NCBI GenBank assembly: GCA_030180135.1
Contig: CM058233.1
Span: 107,549,994-107,613,993 of the forward strand
From: Orychophragmus violaceus
Taxonomy: Eukaryota > Streptophyta > Magnoliopsida > Brassicales > Brassicaceae
Reading direction: 5' to 3'
Length of the DNA stretch: 64,000 nucleotides
The position numbers were made by a program, and so were the translations under genes. Below are positions 1 through 9,698 of the stretch, piece by piece (the stretch's first letter is position 1; every line of letters starts with the position of its first letter). The notes under the pieces were generated by a model. That model had not been told where the DNA came from. It did no database searches and saw only the letters and a program-made list of their open reading frames with translations.

Positions 1-117
1 ATCAGATTTTTGGGGTCGGGTTTGGATTCGGATTCGGATTTCGGGTAAAATACCCAGCCCTACTAAAAATATTAACATGATTTGTAGTATGAGCAATATT
101 CTTCATAGTCAACTTAT
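1..117. repeat. Low-complexity GGATTCGG-type repeat
   Basis: Iterated GGATTCGGATTCGG-like sequence followed by a short AT-rich stretch. Similar GGTTCGG-rich degenerate repeats recur in this window near 36.5-37.1, 57.9-58.3 and 62.6-63.3 kb, so this is probably the edge of a dispersed crucifer repeat. No gene is visible in it. Confidence 0.45.
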
Positions 118-287
118 GTGGTCTATATTTGGCCCATTCTATTGTTGGCCCATTTAGTTTCAATAGCTCTCTCTTCATCTCGTTTAGTAGGGCTCTTCTG
201 TGTTTCTTGTCCCGAGTCCACTATCTGCTTCTTATTCTTCGGTATTGATCTGATTGCTTTGCTGTTTCTGCTAGAAGTAGATAAACA

Positions 288-859
288 ATGGCTTGGCGCA
301 GTGCAGGATCTGCTGCCCGCTCTTTCGTTTCCGCTACCTCTAGAGCTTCGTCTCTCCGGTCTCCACCAGCAACGCTTCCGCGCCTCCGTCCTTCCCAATC
401 CTCTTTGCCCCGCCGCCGATTTGCCTCTTTCACAAATCCCAGGTTTCACCATTTCTCTTACCTTCATTTCTTAAGGTTTATCCTTTGAATGGTATTCAGT
501 ATGTAATTTTATATGCTCCTATTTGACATTCATGTTTGAAAGATTGTTTTTTTTTTGTTTTTTTTTGTTAATGACATGTTATTCTTATGTTTATTCATGA
601 CATGAACTAAGATTTTCAAAGCTTGAAAATTTTTGGTAGATGATTATTTGGCAAAATTGAAGAAGAAGTTTTGTTAGTAAATCATGTGTTGTTTTTGTTG
701 ATTGATAGGAATTTGGGAGAGCTTGGATGCACACAGTCACTCTTGCCTCTGCACAATGTGGTGGCTTCAGTTCGACTCATATCTCACCTTAATGTCAATG
801 TGCGAGCTTTCTGCGAACTCTCTAACGGTACCTTCCAACGCACTTGTCAAGATCGCTAA
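288..859 (+). CDS. NFD6-like small mitochondrial protein
   Basis: Two exons, 288-442 and 709-859, joined at CCCAG|GT and GATAG|G, give a 101-residue protein. It begins MAWRSAGSAARSF and has an Arg/Ser/Ala-rich, acid-free N-terminus typical of a mitochondrial presequence. The second exon encodes a conserved NLGELGCTQSLLPLHNVVAS block followed by a short hydrophilic tail. This matches the small plant family of NUCLEAR FUSION DEFECTIVE 6, a mitochondrial protein needed for fusion of polar nuclei in the female gametophyte. Whether this paralogue has that role is inference. The ATG at 288 was chosen because the family starts MAWR. A GT at 828 could act as an alternative donor giving another C-terminus, as reported for some family members. 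The gene converges on the TIP41-like gene downstream. Confidence 0.8.
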
Positions 860-1901
860 TTAGTCTCCATTTGTGAGTCTTACTCTTCTTAGGATTTCAT
901 TGGAATGAGCAAACTAATCTTCTGAATCTCTTGTTTAATGTTACAATTGTGTGCTACTTACTCTTTTCTTCTTCAACTGGATCAAAAATGGATTTGTGTT
1001 AAGAACATATTGACATTGTAATCCACTTGAACATCCGATTAGGTAGTTCGTTATAAAGCTTATCTGCATGCTCGTCCATCAAAAGATATGAGTGGTTAAT
1101 TCTGTTATAACGCAATCAGAAATGACAAACCACCTCTGCATCTCTTAATGATTCCTGCCTCTTACGTCCATAGAGAATTTTAGTCATCTTGGTACCTTCC
1201 AAAAGAGAACTCTTCAGTTATGGTATAGAAGCATACATGTCACAAATATGGACTTGTATAACACATTATCGTTTAAATTGCTGTTATAAGTTGGGTCTGA
1301 AGATCTAGTTCTGATTCAAAGCTTTGACCGTGACTTGATGATAATGGCAGGTACTTGAATGCGCAAAGTTGGTTCATCAGTTATCTTGAAGCAGATGGAG
1401 ACTTTAAAAAGGGGTGCCCCAAGAAGAACACATTGTGTTATGTTCCATTAGAAACCAAACACTAGATACATTATTTGGTCTTAACCTTCACTTTTTCTCC
1501 TCATACTTGTGTTTTAAGCCCAATGGCTTTGGAAACTTCAGTGTAGGTTCAGTTTTAACTTTCAGTAACCATTGTTTCATCTTGCACGTGATAATGTTAC
1601 TAACTTTCTTCGGTTATTAGTTACTGAAAGGAAATAAAAGAAAAGTTTATTTACAAATCAGACTTTAATGTGAATATCATACGGAATTGAAATCTCTTGA
1701 TACAAATCATAGATTTTGAACAGTGAGGAGAAATGTTTTTTTGGGAACAATGTGTGTAATATAGCATAAAACGGTTTCAATGTTCACACGAAAATGAAAT
1801 CCTTAGTCACTCCATAAACCGATAAACTCAATAGTAATTTTGAGTTTACTGCTCATCAATACCTTCTTGGTTTAACTTGCAAGACTATAAACAGCTTACA
1901 C
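860..1901. other. Intergenic/3' UTR between convergent genes
   Basis: About 1 kb between the stop of the NFD6-like gene and the stop of the TIP41-like gene. It probably holds both 3' UTRs and perhaps an alternative last exon of the NFD6-like gene (an acceptor-like GGCAG lies near 1350). No supported coding frame; the short frame at 1414-1620 has no recognisable product. Confidence 0.5.
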
Positions 1902-3736
1902 TTAACGAGGGATCTTTAGTTTCTGTGTTATCTGCTTCACCACCGGAAGCCTCTGACTGATGGAGCTCGGGTCGCTATAGACTGCTAAATCAACTGGATA
2001 CCCTTTCTGCATATATATATAACGAGGAGTTAAATCACAGCACTGAGTCATTGAACATAGAAACATTGCAGTATGTTTTCATCTTGTAACAAAAAGATTG
2101 TGGTTGTTTGATGTTCTATAAGAAATCATTAGGTCTATCATCAGCCAGCCGTCCTAAGTTTAGTGGAAAAAATGATAGATTTCAATAAGAACAAAGATTG
2201 GATATGGAAACGCTATTTTGAAATTTGTCCTAAAAGTGAAGAAAAACTAACCGCAGATAGAGACTGAAATGTTGCTTCTCTCCAACAGCATTCACGAAGA
2301 ACAGTAGGTGTTTCACCTTTGCCAAACACATAATGCATTCTCGTCTCTCTCAGTCTCATAAGCACACCATCAACTCTAAGCTGTAAAAAAGCCAACCGAG
2401 TGGATGATGAAAATCAAAGCATCATGACAGTCGATGAAGATCCACATACTGCTGCATAATGATTTTATGTTATAATGGCTTTTTCCTGATTTGACTCACC
2501 CAAAATCGTAAGAGGAGGAACCATGAACTTGGCATGACTCTCTAAAAAAAAGCAAACAGAACGGCACACACAGGTTATCCTTTGTCAACTCAGATGGAAA
2601 CCACGGTATTATGAAAGAATGTGACTGGAAAGAAAGACATGTGATTTCTTTACCACTTTAACAGTCAGAAGTGACACTCCATTGTCAGCCAGTTCATCTT
2701 CATACAAAACTACCTGAAGGAGTAGAGTATAATACATCAAAAGGGGCAGAAGACGAATGTAAATGTTTTGTGGTTGTATCGATTAGAGACCAAACCTCAT
2801 CATAGAAGAGAATAGGTTCTTTAAGAGAGAGAGCAGCCAAATCAATCTGCTCTTCGCAGTTCTCCCACTGAAGACTACCATCCCCGTCAGTATTTGCTTT
2901 TGCCTCACCCTGCTTCACATCAAAAACAACATACATCAACGAACAAGAAAGTTATTTTCGTGTGACAGGCAGAACAAGAGTGAACATGAGAGCAACACGA
3001 ACCACTTCTTGGTCTTTCACTTCACTTCCACAGTATGGCGTTGTAAAAGTATAATCATAATCTAGTATCAATTCCTGGGACGGCTTGCTGCAATATCATC
3101 GGAGATGTATCAGATATAACTATGTACAAGCAGATTTTCCCGATTGAAAACCAGTGATGAACTGACCTTCTAAATTTCCATTGAGCTGCAGCAGGAACTT
3201 CAACAGGTGGAAGACCTTCTTGCTTCCAACCCGTTAGTGCATCAAATGCATTAAAATGAATCTTAGTCTGGCTACTTAAGTGTTTAAGAACTAATGCATT
3301 CTCGCCAAAAACCATTTCAGGTAAGTGAGATGTCTGAAGCTTTTTCTCCCACCTGTTTGACAATCAAACAATGCATTCATAGTTAAGCTGACATTGAAAG
3401 AGCTGTTCATCTCAATCAATCAGACCGAATCGAGACGCACATATACAACACTACAACAATGGACAAACACAGACAAGGATTCATAGATGATTGTTATCTT
3501 ATGGAGAGCGTAAGGTGAGAGATAGAGATTGAGTACTCTTGGTGAGCGAGAGAAGTGAGAATCGTGCCATGGATGGTTTCGATTTCCCAGTCATGGATGC
3601 GTAAACCTCGACATCCGTCGGGAAGAAGCTCTGCCCCGGCAGATTTTAGAATCTCCTTATCGGCCTCTATCTCCATCAGAATCGCCAGGGAATGTTGGCA
3701 ATTCCTTTTATTCGCTGATTTCACTTCCGCGACCAA
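1902..3736 (-). CDS. TIP41L: TIP41-like protein (PP2A/TOR pathway regulator)
   Basis: Eight exons on the minus strand: 3736-3537, 3352-3167, 3087-3003, 2909-2796, 2713-2654, 2541-2500, 2380-2252 and 2006-1902. They join in frame to a 306-residue protein, close to the ~290 residues of the Arabidopsis protein. Family signatures run in order: LLPDGCRGLRIHDWEIE, WEKKLQTSHLPEM, FGENALVLKHL, FNAFDALTGWKQEGLPPVEV, LDYDYTFTTPYCG, QWENCEEQIDL, ILFYDEV, YEDELADNG, MPSSWFLLLRFWLRVDG and CWREATF. TIP41 proteins bind PP2A-type catalytic subunits or their TAP42/alpha-4 partner and act in TOR signalling in the cytosol. The N-terminus is longer than usual before ADKEILKSAGAEL, with an extra MVAEVKSANKRN-type segment; a downstream ATG (MEIEADKEI) is a possible alternative start. 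No frame-breaking change was seen, so the gene looks functional. Confidence 0.93.
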
Positions 3737-3743
3737 CCGGTGA

Positions 3744-4285
3744 AAAAACTACGAGACAATTGACTTAAAAACTTGATGGGCTTTGAGTTGGTAACGTGGG
3801 CCTAGTTTGATTTGGGTTTGGACTGCTCAATTACTCACTTGGATTTATACATTAATCATTTTTTATTTATTTGTCTATTTTTCAAATCATAATTTCCTTT
3901 CAATATTGATTTAATATTTATTAAAGATTATGAAAATTAATATATTGACTGGTCTAATCAACCAACAGATAATTTTACCGTCTTATTGAGCTATAAGTTT
4001 CACATCTACATTTTATACCTTTGATTTTGTTTTAAAGGGTTTACTCCAGAGTTGATCACGTCGGCTTCAGCTTCCCCCAAAATATTAGGGCATTTTTTCA
4101 GGCTTACTATTTCTCCCGTCTTACCAGTATCCTTTTGATCGCCGATCAATGTTTTTCGTCTAAAAATCTAATTTGTTTCGGCTTTGGTTTGTGTTATGTA
4201 ACAAATTTTATTTTAACATATTAATCATCTAAACGGGAAAAAAGTTTCATCTAACATTATAATATTCAGGTATAGCAGTTTTACA
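3744..4285. other. Upstream region of TIP41-like gene
   Basis: AT-rich region upstream of the TIP41-like start, extending to the retroelement target site. It includes the 5' UTR and promoter of the minus-strand gene. No other gene or strong motif was recognised. Confidence 0.5.
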
Positions 4286-5379
4286 TGTCCCATACTAACT
4301 TTTTTTTTTTGAAACAATTTATCCTATTGAAATTTTTTGTGTTTTTTTTTTGATTTTTTGGACCGAAACCAACAATCTTTTATTGGGCCTGGTTCTAACC
4401 AAATCCAACAAACCAGAACTAACCCCTTACAAATCCAACAGGCCAAGAACCACAGAACCAAATGAGAAACCCTAATGGGCTTAGGCCCAAACAGTGGGAA
4501 ACCCTAGCACTGGGTTAGACGCCGCCGCCAACCGGATGGCCGCCGCCGAATAGGCGCAAACACCACAAACTGGAGCGAAGACGCCGCACTGACCACCGGA
4601 GAAACAGAAAACTAACTCCCGAAACAGAAACGGAGAGATCATGCCGCCGCCGAGTAGGCGCAAACACAGGAAATCAACACCGCCGCGCAGCACCGCCAGG
4701 AGGAGGGAGACGACACAGGACCGCCGTCAAGGAGAAACACAGGACCGCTTCTACTTACCTTCAGACACACAAGACGAGGATCGCAAGAGAGCAGGACACG
4801 ACAGCCGACGGGAGAGAGTCACCTACTCCACCACGACGAACGCGCCGGAAGAGGGGGATAGGACCCATCGGAGGAAGAAGTTTCGGGAGGACTTTCCCGA
4901 CGCAGAGACCACCGCCCCCAAGCAGCAAACCCCAAGAGAGAAGGCCATCCGAAATATCCACCGCCAATAGCCCACACCACGACGCGCCGCCGCAGCGACT
5001 TCATATCTTCTCATACCCAGCATACCGCACATGCAAGCTGAGACCACCGACGATACGGGAGGAAGACGGAAAGGAGAAAACCACCGACCAAGCGCTCGTC
5101 CTCACAGAGTCCGAGCAGAAGAAAACCCCGCATCCACCGCCACCTACACCACCGACACGCAAGGAGAGCAACAGGCGGTTCAAAAAGTCGGTAGGATGGA
5201 AGAGAACTGCGGATGAAGCACGCGGCCGAGCAAAAGATCACTAGATTTAACCTCCGGCGACGGAAGGCTTTCGGCTGTTAGATCTAGGGTGAGCGGCGCA
5301 AGAAATTTTGTTGAGAGTTTTTTCTGAAGAGAGAGAAAGAAGAGAGAGGCTACGATTGAGTTTGCTTGTCCCATACTAA
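4286..5379 (-). mobile_element. Short poly(A)-tailed LINE-derived/non-autonomous retroelement with 13-bp TSD
   Basis: A 13-bp direct repeat, TGTCCCATACTAA, occurs at 4286-4298 and 5367-5379. The DNA between is a foreign block. Its left end is a run of T (poly(A) tail read on the minus strand) followed by more T-rich tracts. Its minus-strand 5' end is a pyrimidine-rich, TCTCTCTTC-type leader, and the interior (4500-5250) is strikingly GC-rich compared with the host. This is what a target-primed LINE or LINE-mobilised insertion looks like. There is no reverse transcriptase or endonuclease frame. The Arg/Pro/Gly-rich frames on both strands (for example 4641-4970) follow from base composition, not from genes. 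It is best read as an internally deleted LINE or a non-autonomous relative mobilised in trans. Confidence 0.75.
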
Positions 5380-5860
5380 TTCACGGTTACATGATTCATG
5401 TTTGACGGTTACATGATTCATGTCTACACTAAATCGCTTAATAAGATATCTTTTTGACGGTTATATATCCACCACGCTGAAGATATACCCGAGACTTCAT
5501 GTCTAAGAATTAATGAAACCTTAATCAAAAACTATCGGACAAAGAAGCTTCCACCTTCAAATTATAGTTTCTCCAATGAAATGAAATAGGAACATGTTTT
5601 GTTACGGCATTACCTATCTCCCTTGACATTTTAGAAACGTCAAAACTCACATTAGATCATCAAAAAGACGAATGAATAGCTTCGAATTACAAATAACAAC
5701 ATAATTCGTTCCATACCACTCAACAACAAGCTCACTTATATTTCATATTTCCTCCTTTGCATTGCAGAAACACAATAAAAACAAGGCTGAAGATAGTGCG
5801 GATCATGAGCTGACGATCGAACCATGAGCTGGCGAACGAACCATTGTTAAAACTTGGAAT
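5380..5860. other. Intergenic region, with a short tandem duplication
   Basis: Downstream of the TXND9-like stop codon. Around 5385-5425 a ~20-bp unit, GACGGTTACATGATTCATGT, is present twice in tandem, and a related GACGGTTATAT follows near 5456. Otherwise AT-rich and without a supported gene; it includes the TXND9-like 3' UTR. Confidence 0.45.
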
Positions 5861-6944
5861 TTATTCCGAGTCGGAATCTGAATTAGCACTCTGCCTTACA
5901 CTCCTCCTGGTTTGTGTCGTAGACTTAGGTTTATGAGATGATTCCCCCTCATAATGGATGACTTGAGCTCTAGCTAATCTCTCTTCCAGATCTTCTGTGC
6001 TGAAGTCATCTTTCCCTCCCAGCTCATTGAATCCAACCTACCAACAACATTGAAATCAATCATATGCTAAAAGATAATCAAAAGATTTTGTTTTGGGTAT
6101 TAGACTGTTATTATACCACATAATCATCCACTTTAGTGTTCTTTATGAGGGCAAGAGTCGGAAGAACGACAATCTTGAGCCTCTCAGCCAAGAATGGACT
6201 TTTCTCAGCTTGGATCTTCACAAAACGTGTCTCAATGTGCTGCTTTGCCAATATACTCATGTGTTTATCCATCACCTGCACAAAAAGAGGTCTATGTTTA
6301 TAAAGAAACACACTCTTGAATCTTATGACAAGAGATATGTATAATGGCTATGGACAAGAAGCATCACCATGTCGGAGAAACAAAATTTATGTCCTAACAT
6401 CTCTTATCAAGACCATATACGGACCTATAACTTTTCAAAGGAAAGGCTAAACCTAGCAAAAATCTCCTGGAAACTGAACTAATCAACTGAAACCTAACCA
6501 AAATTCGAATGCAGCCTAAGTCTCTGACCAAAATCCAATTGAAACCAGAGAAGGATTGTGAATCCATACTTTACAGGGCCAATTCTCGCGGTAGAAATGG
6601 CAGACGACGCGCTCGCTAGCCTTGACGGCGGCGAAGAAGTCTTTCTCGGAGGGGATCTCTGAGTATTCTCCGTGTCCTTGACTCATCCAACGTTTCCTTT
6701 TCTCCGCCATTTTCTTCATCTGCTGCAACCTTCTCTCCCTCAAAACCTCTAGATCGTCCTCGTCAGGCTTTTCCAGGGAGGCGATTTCCTCGTCAAGCTT
6801 ATCCTCCATAGCTTTCGCCACCGTCAAAAGCTGCTTCTCCAGAATCTGCCATGAAAAAACAAAAAAATATAAATCCAAAATCATCCGTCGCAATTCAAAA
6901 CAGTGTAAAATTCAAAATGGTACCTCTTGAATAGGATTATCCAT
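5861..6944 (-). CDS. Thioredoxin domain-containing protein 9 homologue (TXND9-like)
   Basis: Four minus-strand exons, 6944-6924, 6845-6570, 6275-6117 and 6037-5861, join in frame to a 210-residue protein. It starts MDNPIQEILEKQ, has a charged helical region (KAMEDKLDEEIASL), then a phosducin/thioredoxin-like fold. The usual CGPC site is replaced by a single-cysteine ENWPCKVMDKH. Downstream the fold has the VLPTLALIKN cis-proline loop and DDYVVGFNELGG, and the tail is acidic and Ser-rich (SANSDSDSE). TXND9/PLP3-type proteins are redox-inactive co-chaperones acting with the CCT chaperonin in tubulin and actin folding; transfer of that role here is inference. All splice sites are GT/AG and the frame is open, so the gene looks intact. 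The A. thaliana homologue I recall (At2g18990) lies on another chromosome, which suggests gene movement or lineage-specific duplication. Confidence 0.9.
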
Positions 6945-7287
6945 TGTGAAACTCCGGTGAGATCTCTTGGATGGATCCCAAGATAGAGATTCAAAATAGA
7001 GATTCAGTTTTAGGCGACGAAGGAAATCGGATGTCGAGAGACGGACGAGAACGAGATGCACAAGATAGAGATCCCGGGTTCTGAGGGTTCTGCAAAACGA
7101 CACCGTTCTGAGAAAACCGGCTATGAATAAATCATTTAAATCCATTGAAAACCGGCCAAACCAATGAACCAGCCCGGATCACAGAATGATAACGCTCGTC
7201 TTGTAGTTCTGTGCTCCACTTGGACCACAACCGCTAGATTTTGGGAGAGAGAAAACACTTAGGTTATAACTTATAACATTAAAGTAT
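6945..7287. other. TXND9-like promoter/5' UTR up to the LINE target site
   Basis: Short upstream region of the TXND9-like gene. In the uninvaded chromosome it would be shared with the divergent WD40 gene, because 7288-7301 and 31063-31076 are the two copies of the LINE target site. No further motif is claimed. Confidence 0.5.
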
Positions 7288-7431
7288 TTGATAAGATTCT
7301 TTTTTTTTTTTGTCGTCTGAAGGATGAAAACATCTAAAGTTAGAAAGTACAGAAACAAAAACAAGAAGCAAAGCAGACAACTGAAACAAAAGGGAGAGAC
7401 ACCAATATCCTAAAGTAGAATCAATGGTGAT

Positions 7432-8804
7432 CTACGGAGCTTCCTGACGCAGTCTATCCTGCAGCCATGCTGGGCCTCCCAAGACTAAATACGGTTGAAA
7501 ACGACTATACCTATTGACGCTCTTTGCTATATCTCTTGCAATGGAATTGCCTAAAAAGGGTTCCTCTTCAAAAACACAACTGCTGAAACTGGTTTTGAGC
7601 TCTAACACCTGATGTATTAACGTTCCATATCTTGGCCAAGCAGCCGGGCATGTAAGTGCTTCGATTGCCATGTTACAATCCGAGGCTATGCTTACTTCTG
7701 GCAATCTTAAGTTCCTGAGCACCTCCATTGCCCACAGTATGCATTTGAACTCAGCAACCAGGCGATTTGGAATGTTAATGAAGGCATCACGAGCATGGTA
7801 TAAGACTTGTCCTCCATGGTCCCTCGCAATCCAAGCTCCACCCGAGTGATACACTGAACTTCTCCATTCAGCATGAACATTGCATTTCACGACTCCTTGC
7901 TCTGGGGGAATCCATCGGTGACCATTCCAGTCAGCTCTACTGCACCGAACGTGTTCTGCATTTGAATCCGAGTTAGCAACTCTCCAAGCCAAAGCTTCCA
8001 CAGTTATTCTGTTTGCAACAACTTGTGTTGTCTCCAATCTATCTCCAAATATTAAGTTGTTGCGATTCTTCCAGATATTCCACAGGGACCAAGGGATTGA
8101 TGATCTGATATCTTGAGCTATTGCTGTGTCTTCAAAGCAACTCAGAAGAAACCGAAAATTTTCAGTAAGAGACAATCCAAAACCATTGTATGGAGAGGGT
8201 ATATTGGAAAGCCTGAAAATCTCCTTTGCCGCTTCACAAGTAAATAACACATGCACAATGGACTCAACATCTTGATTACATAACTTGCACCTATCATCCA
8301 CCTGAATTCCTCGCCACCTCAATCTGTCAGCCACCGCGAGTGCACCCGAAACCGCCCTCCACCAGAAGATCTTGATTTTAGGCGGAGCTAGCAGTTTCCA
8401 GATTCGTCGTTTCAACTGTAGTTTCTCTTCATCAACCGGGGATAAACCATCAGGGGGTGTCGACCACAGTTTGTATCCACTTTTAACCGAATATGAGCCA
8501 TTAGTCGTAAGCGACCAGATGTATCTATCCTTCAAGTTTCCAAGTTGAATGGTACGGATATAGCTCACTTCCGCAGCCGGAAACAGAGTGTTTAATTTTT
8601 CCACGTCCCATGTACCATTTCCTTGTGTCAAGTCTGAAACTTTGAGCTCAACATTATATAAACTTTGCAGAGAAGTTGGCCGTCGAGGTTCACCATCCAG
8701 GATCCACTTCTCCGACCAGACTGAGGTGGATGCACCATTACCAATAAGTTTCCCCAACCCTTTATTCAACAGTTCCTTGCCAAATAAGATTGATCTCCAT
8801 GCAT
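7432..8804 (-). pseudogene. LINE ORF2 3' part: zf-RVT and RNase H domains
   Basis: C-terminal third of the LINE polyprotein. It reads from YAWRSILFGKELL through a zinc-finger-like RT-associated domain (RIWKLLAPPKIKIFWWR, CKLCNQDVESIVHVLFTC) into an RVT_3-type RNase H domain (GGAWIARDHGG, AEFKCILWAME, IASDCNMAIEAL, ARDIAKSV), ending at the TAG/TGA just inside the 3' UTR. The position that normally carries the first catalytic Asp (family pattern CN-D) reads CNVHAEW, so RNase H is probably inactive. The upstream end is cut by the Gypsy LTR at about 8805. The segment 8357-8809 is repeated at 19801-20253. Confidence 0.85.
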
Positions 8805-8809
8805 AGGAA
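8357..8809. repeat. 453-bp LINE segment duplicated at 19801-20253 (left copy)
   Basis: This part of the LINE occurs again immediately beyond the right end of the Gypsy element. By eye the copies differ at three positions in 453 bp. The last few bases (GGAA) also match the LTR start, so the exact end is ambiguous. The duplication replaces the 5-bp target duplication expected for an LTR element. Confidence 0.88.
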
Positions 8810-9072
8810 CTCGAGGCGTACATTTACCTAGGCAACGCTTCGTATCCCGTACCTACCCGACGATAAAACCAGGAATCAATTCCGGTATAGCCAGACAACG
8901 CCATCGGTTTAAGAATCAAGTACACGGTTATCTCCGGCCAGAGCAGCCTAGCGAAATACGGGCCTAAAAACAAAATATGGGCCTGGAGGACGAATGTGGG
9001 CCCAACCCAAATCATCTCTCAAACCTTAGGTTAACTCCTCGCAATGCCGACTTGAATACAAGTCGCCACACT

Positions 9073-9105
<33 letters not shown>

Positions 9106-9652
9106 CTTATTGTTAGAGTCAAGTTTAGCACTTTCCTGAAAAGGCCTATTCATGATTGTAGGTCGGCCCATAATGGAAAGTCGGTAAAAGGCCCGAGACG
9201 GTAAAACTTAGGGTAAACCGGACTTAAGGCAACCGGCTTACATTAGGGTTTTGGAAGGAGCAAAATTAAGGGGATCAAGGCGGCGCCAACTATGTCGATA
9301 ATATGGAAATATTCCATATCTCGATAAAGGCGGGATAGTAGGAAATCTTAATATTTAGATATTTCCCTTATTTATAAACCGACTTGTAACCCTATAAAAG
9401 GGACCTCATTGATCAATAATATTTCACACTTTTCTTAATATTTTCGGCTTGAGAAACTTTAGAGCGATATTTGACCTAAAATCTCTCCAGCGACTTCCTA
9501 ACAATCCTTCACCGGCTTCCATCTCGGAAACGTCGGTTTACAAACCCTAATTTCCCAAATCTCACCGCGTTCTTAAATTCTTCTTTTAGAATCCCTAATT
9601 CCAAACCCTAAAACTCTTTCTATCTTTGGATAGACCGAGTTGAGATCTTACA
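8805..9652 (+). repeat. Gypsy 5' LTR
   Basis: 848 bp ending TCTTACA and matching 18975-19800. The right copy begins TGGAACTCGAGG, while here the first base is A, at the junction with LINE sequence GCATAGGA. It contains a run of 33 G (9073-9105), only 11 in the other LTR, and a TATA-like CTATAAAAG at 9392-9400. The 22-bp length difference between the LTRs is fully explained by the G run. Confidence 0.9.
9392..9400 (+). promoter_or_regulatory. TATA box of the Gypsy LTR
   Basis: CTATAAAAG in the 5' LTR about 300 bp upstream of the gag start, at the position expected for the U3/R core promoter. The same sequence is present in the 3' LTR. Confidence 0.6.
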
Positions 9653-9654
9653 AT

Positions 9655-9672
9655 TGGCGCCGACTGTGGGGA
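9655..9672 (+). other. Gypsy primer-binding site
   Basis: TGGCGCCGACTGTGGGGA starts two bases after the end of the 5' LTR. TGGCGCC-type sites directly behind the LTR are usual in Tat-like elements and pair with the 3' end of a tRNA. I do not assign the tRNA. Confidence 0.7.
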
Positions 9673-9698
9673 TTTCTAAGAGAAATTTCTGAAACGAG

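Noticed and set aside
118..474. Open frames 118-474 (+) and 123-467 (-) over the NFD6-like exon
   Set aside because: Shadows of exon 1 (288-442) in other frames; no family similarity and no splice logic.
4481..5374. Long Arg/Pro- and Gly/Trp-rich frames on both strands in the GC-rich block
   Set aside because: They overlap on several frames, have no recognisable motifs, and lie inside a TSD-flanked retroelement; composition explains them.
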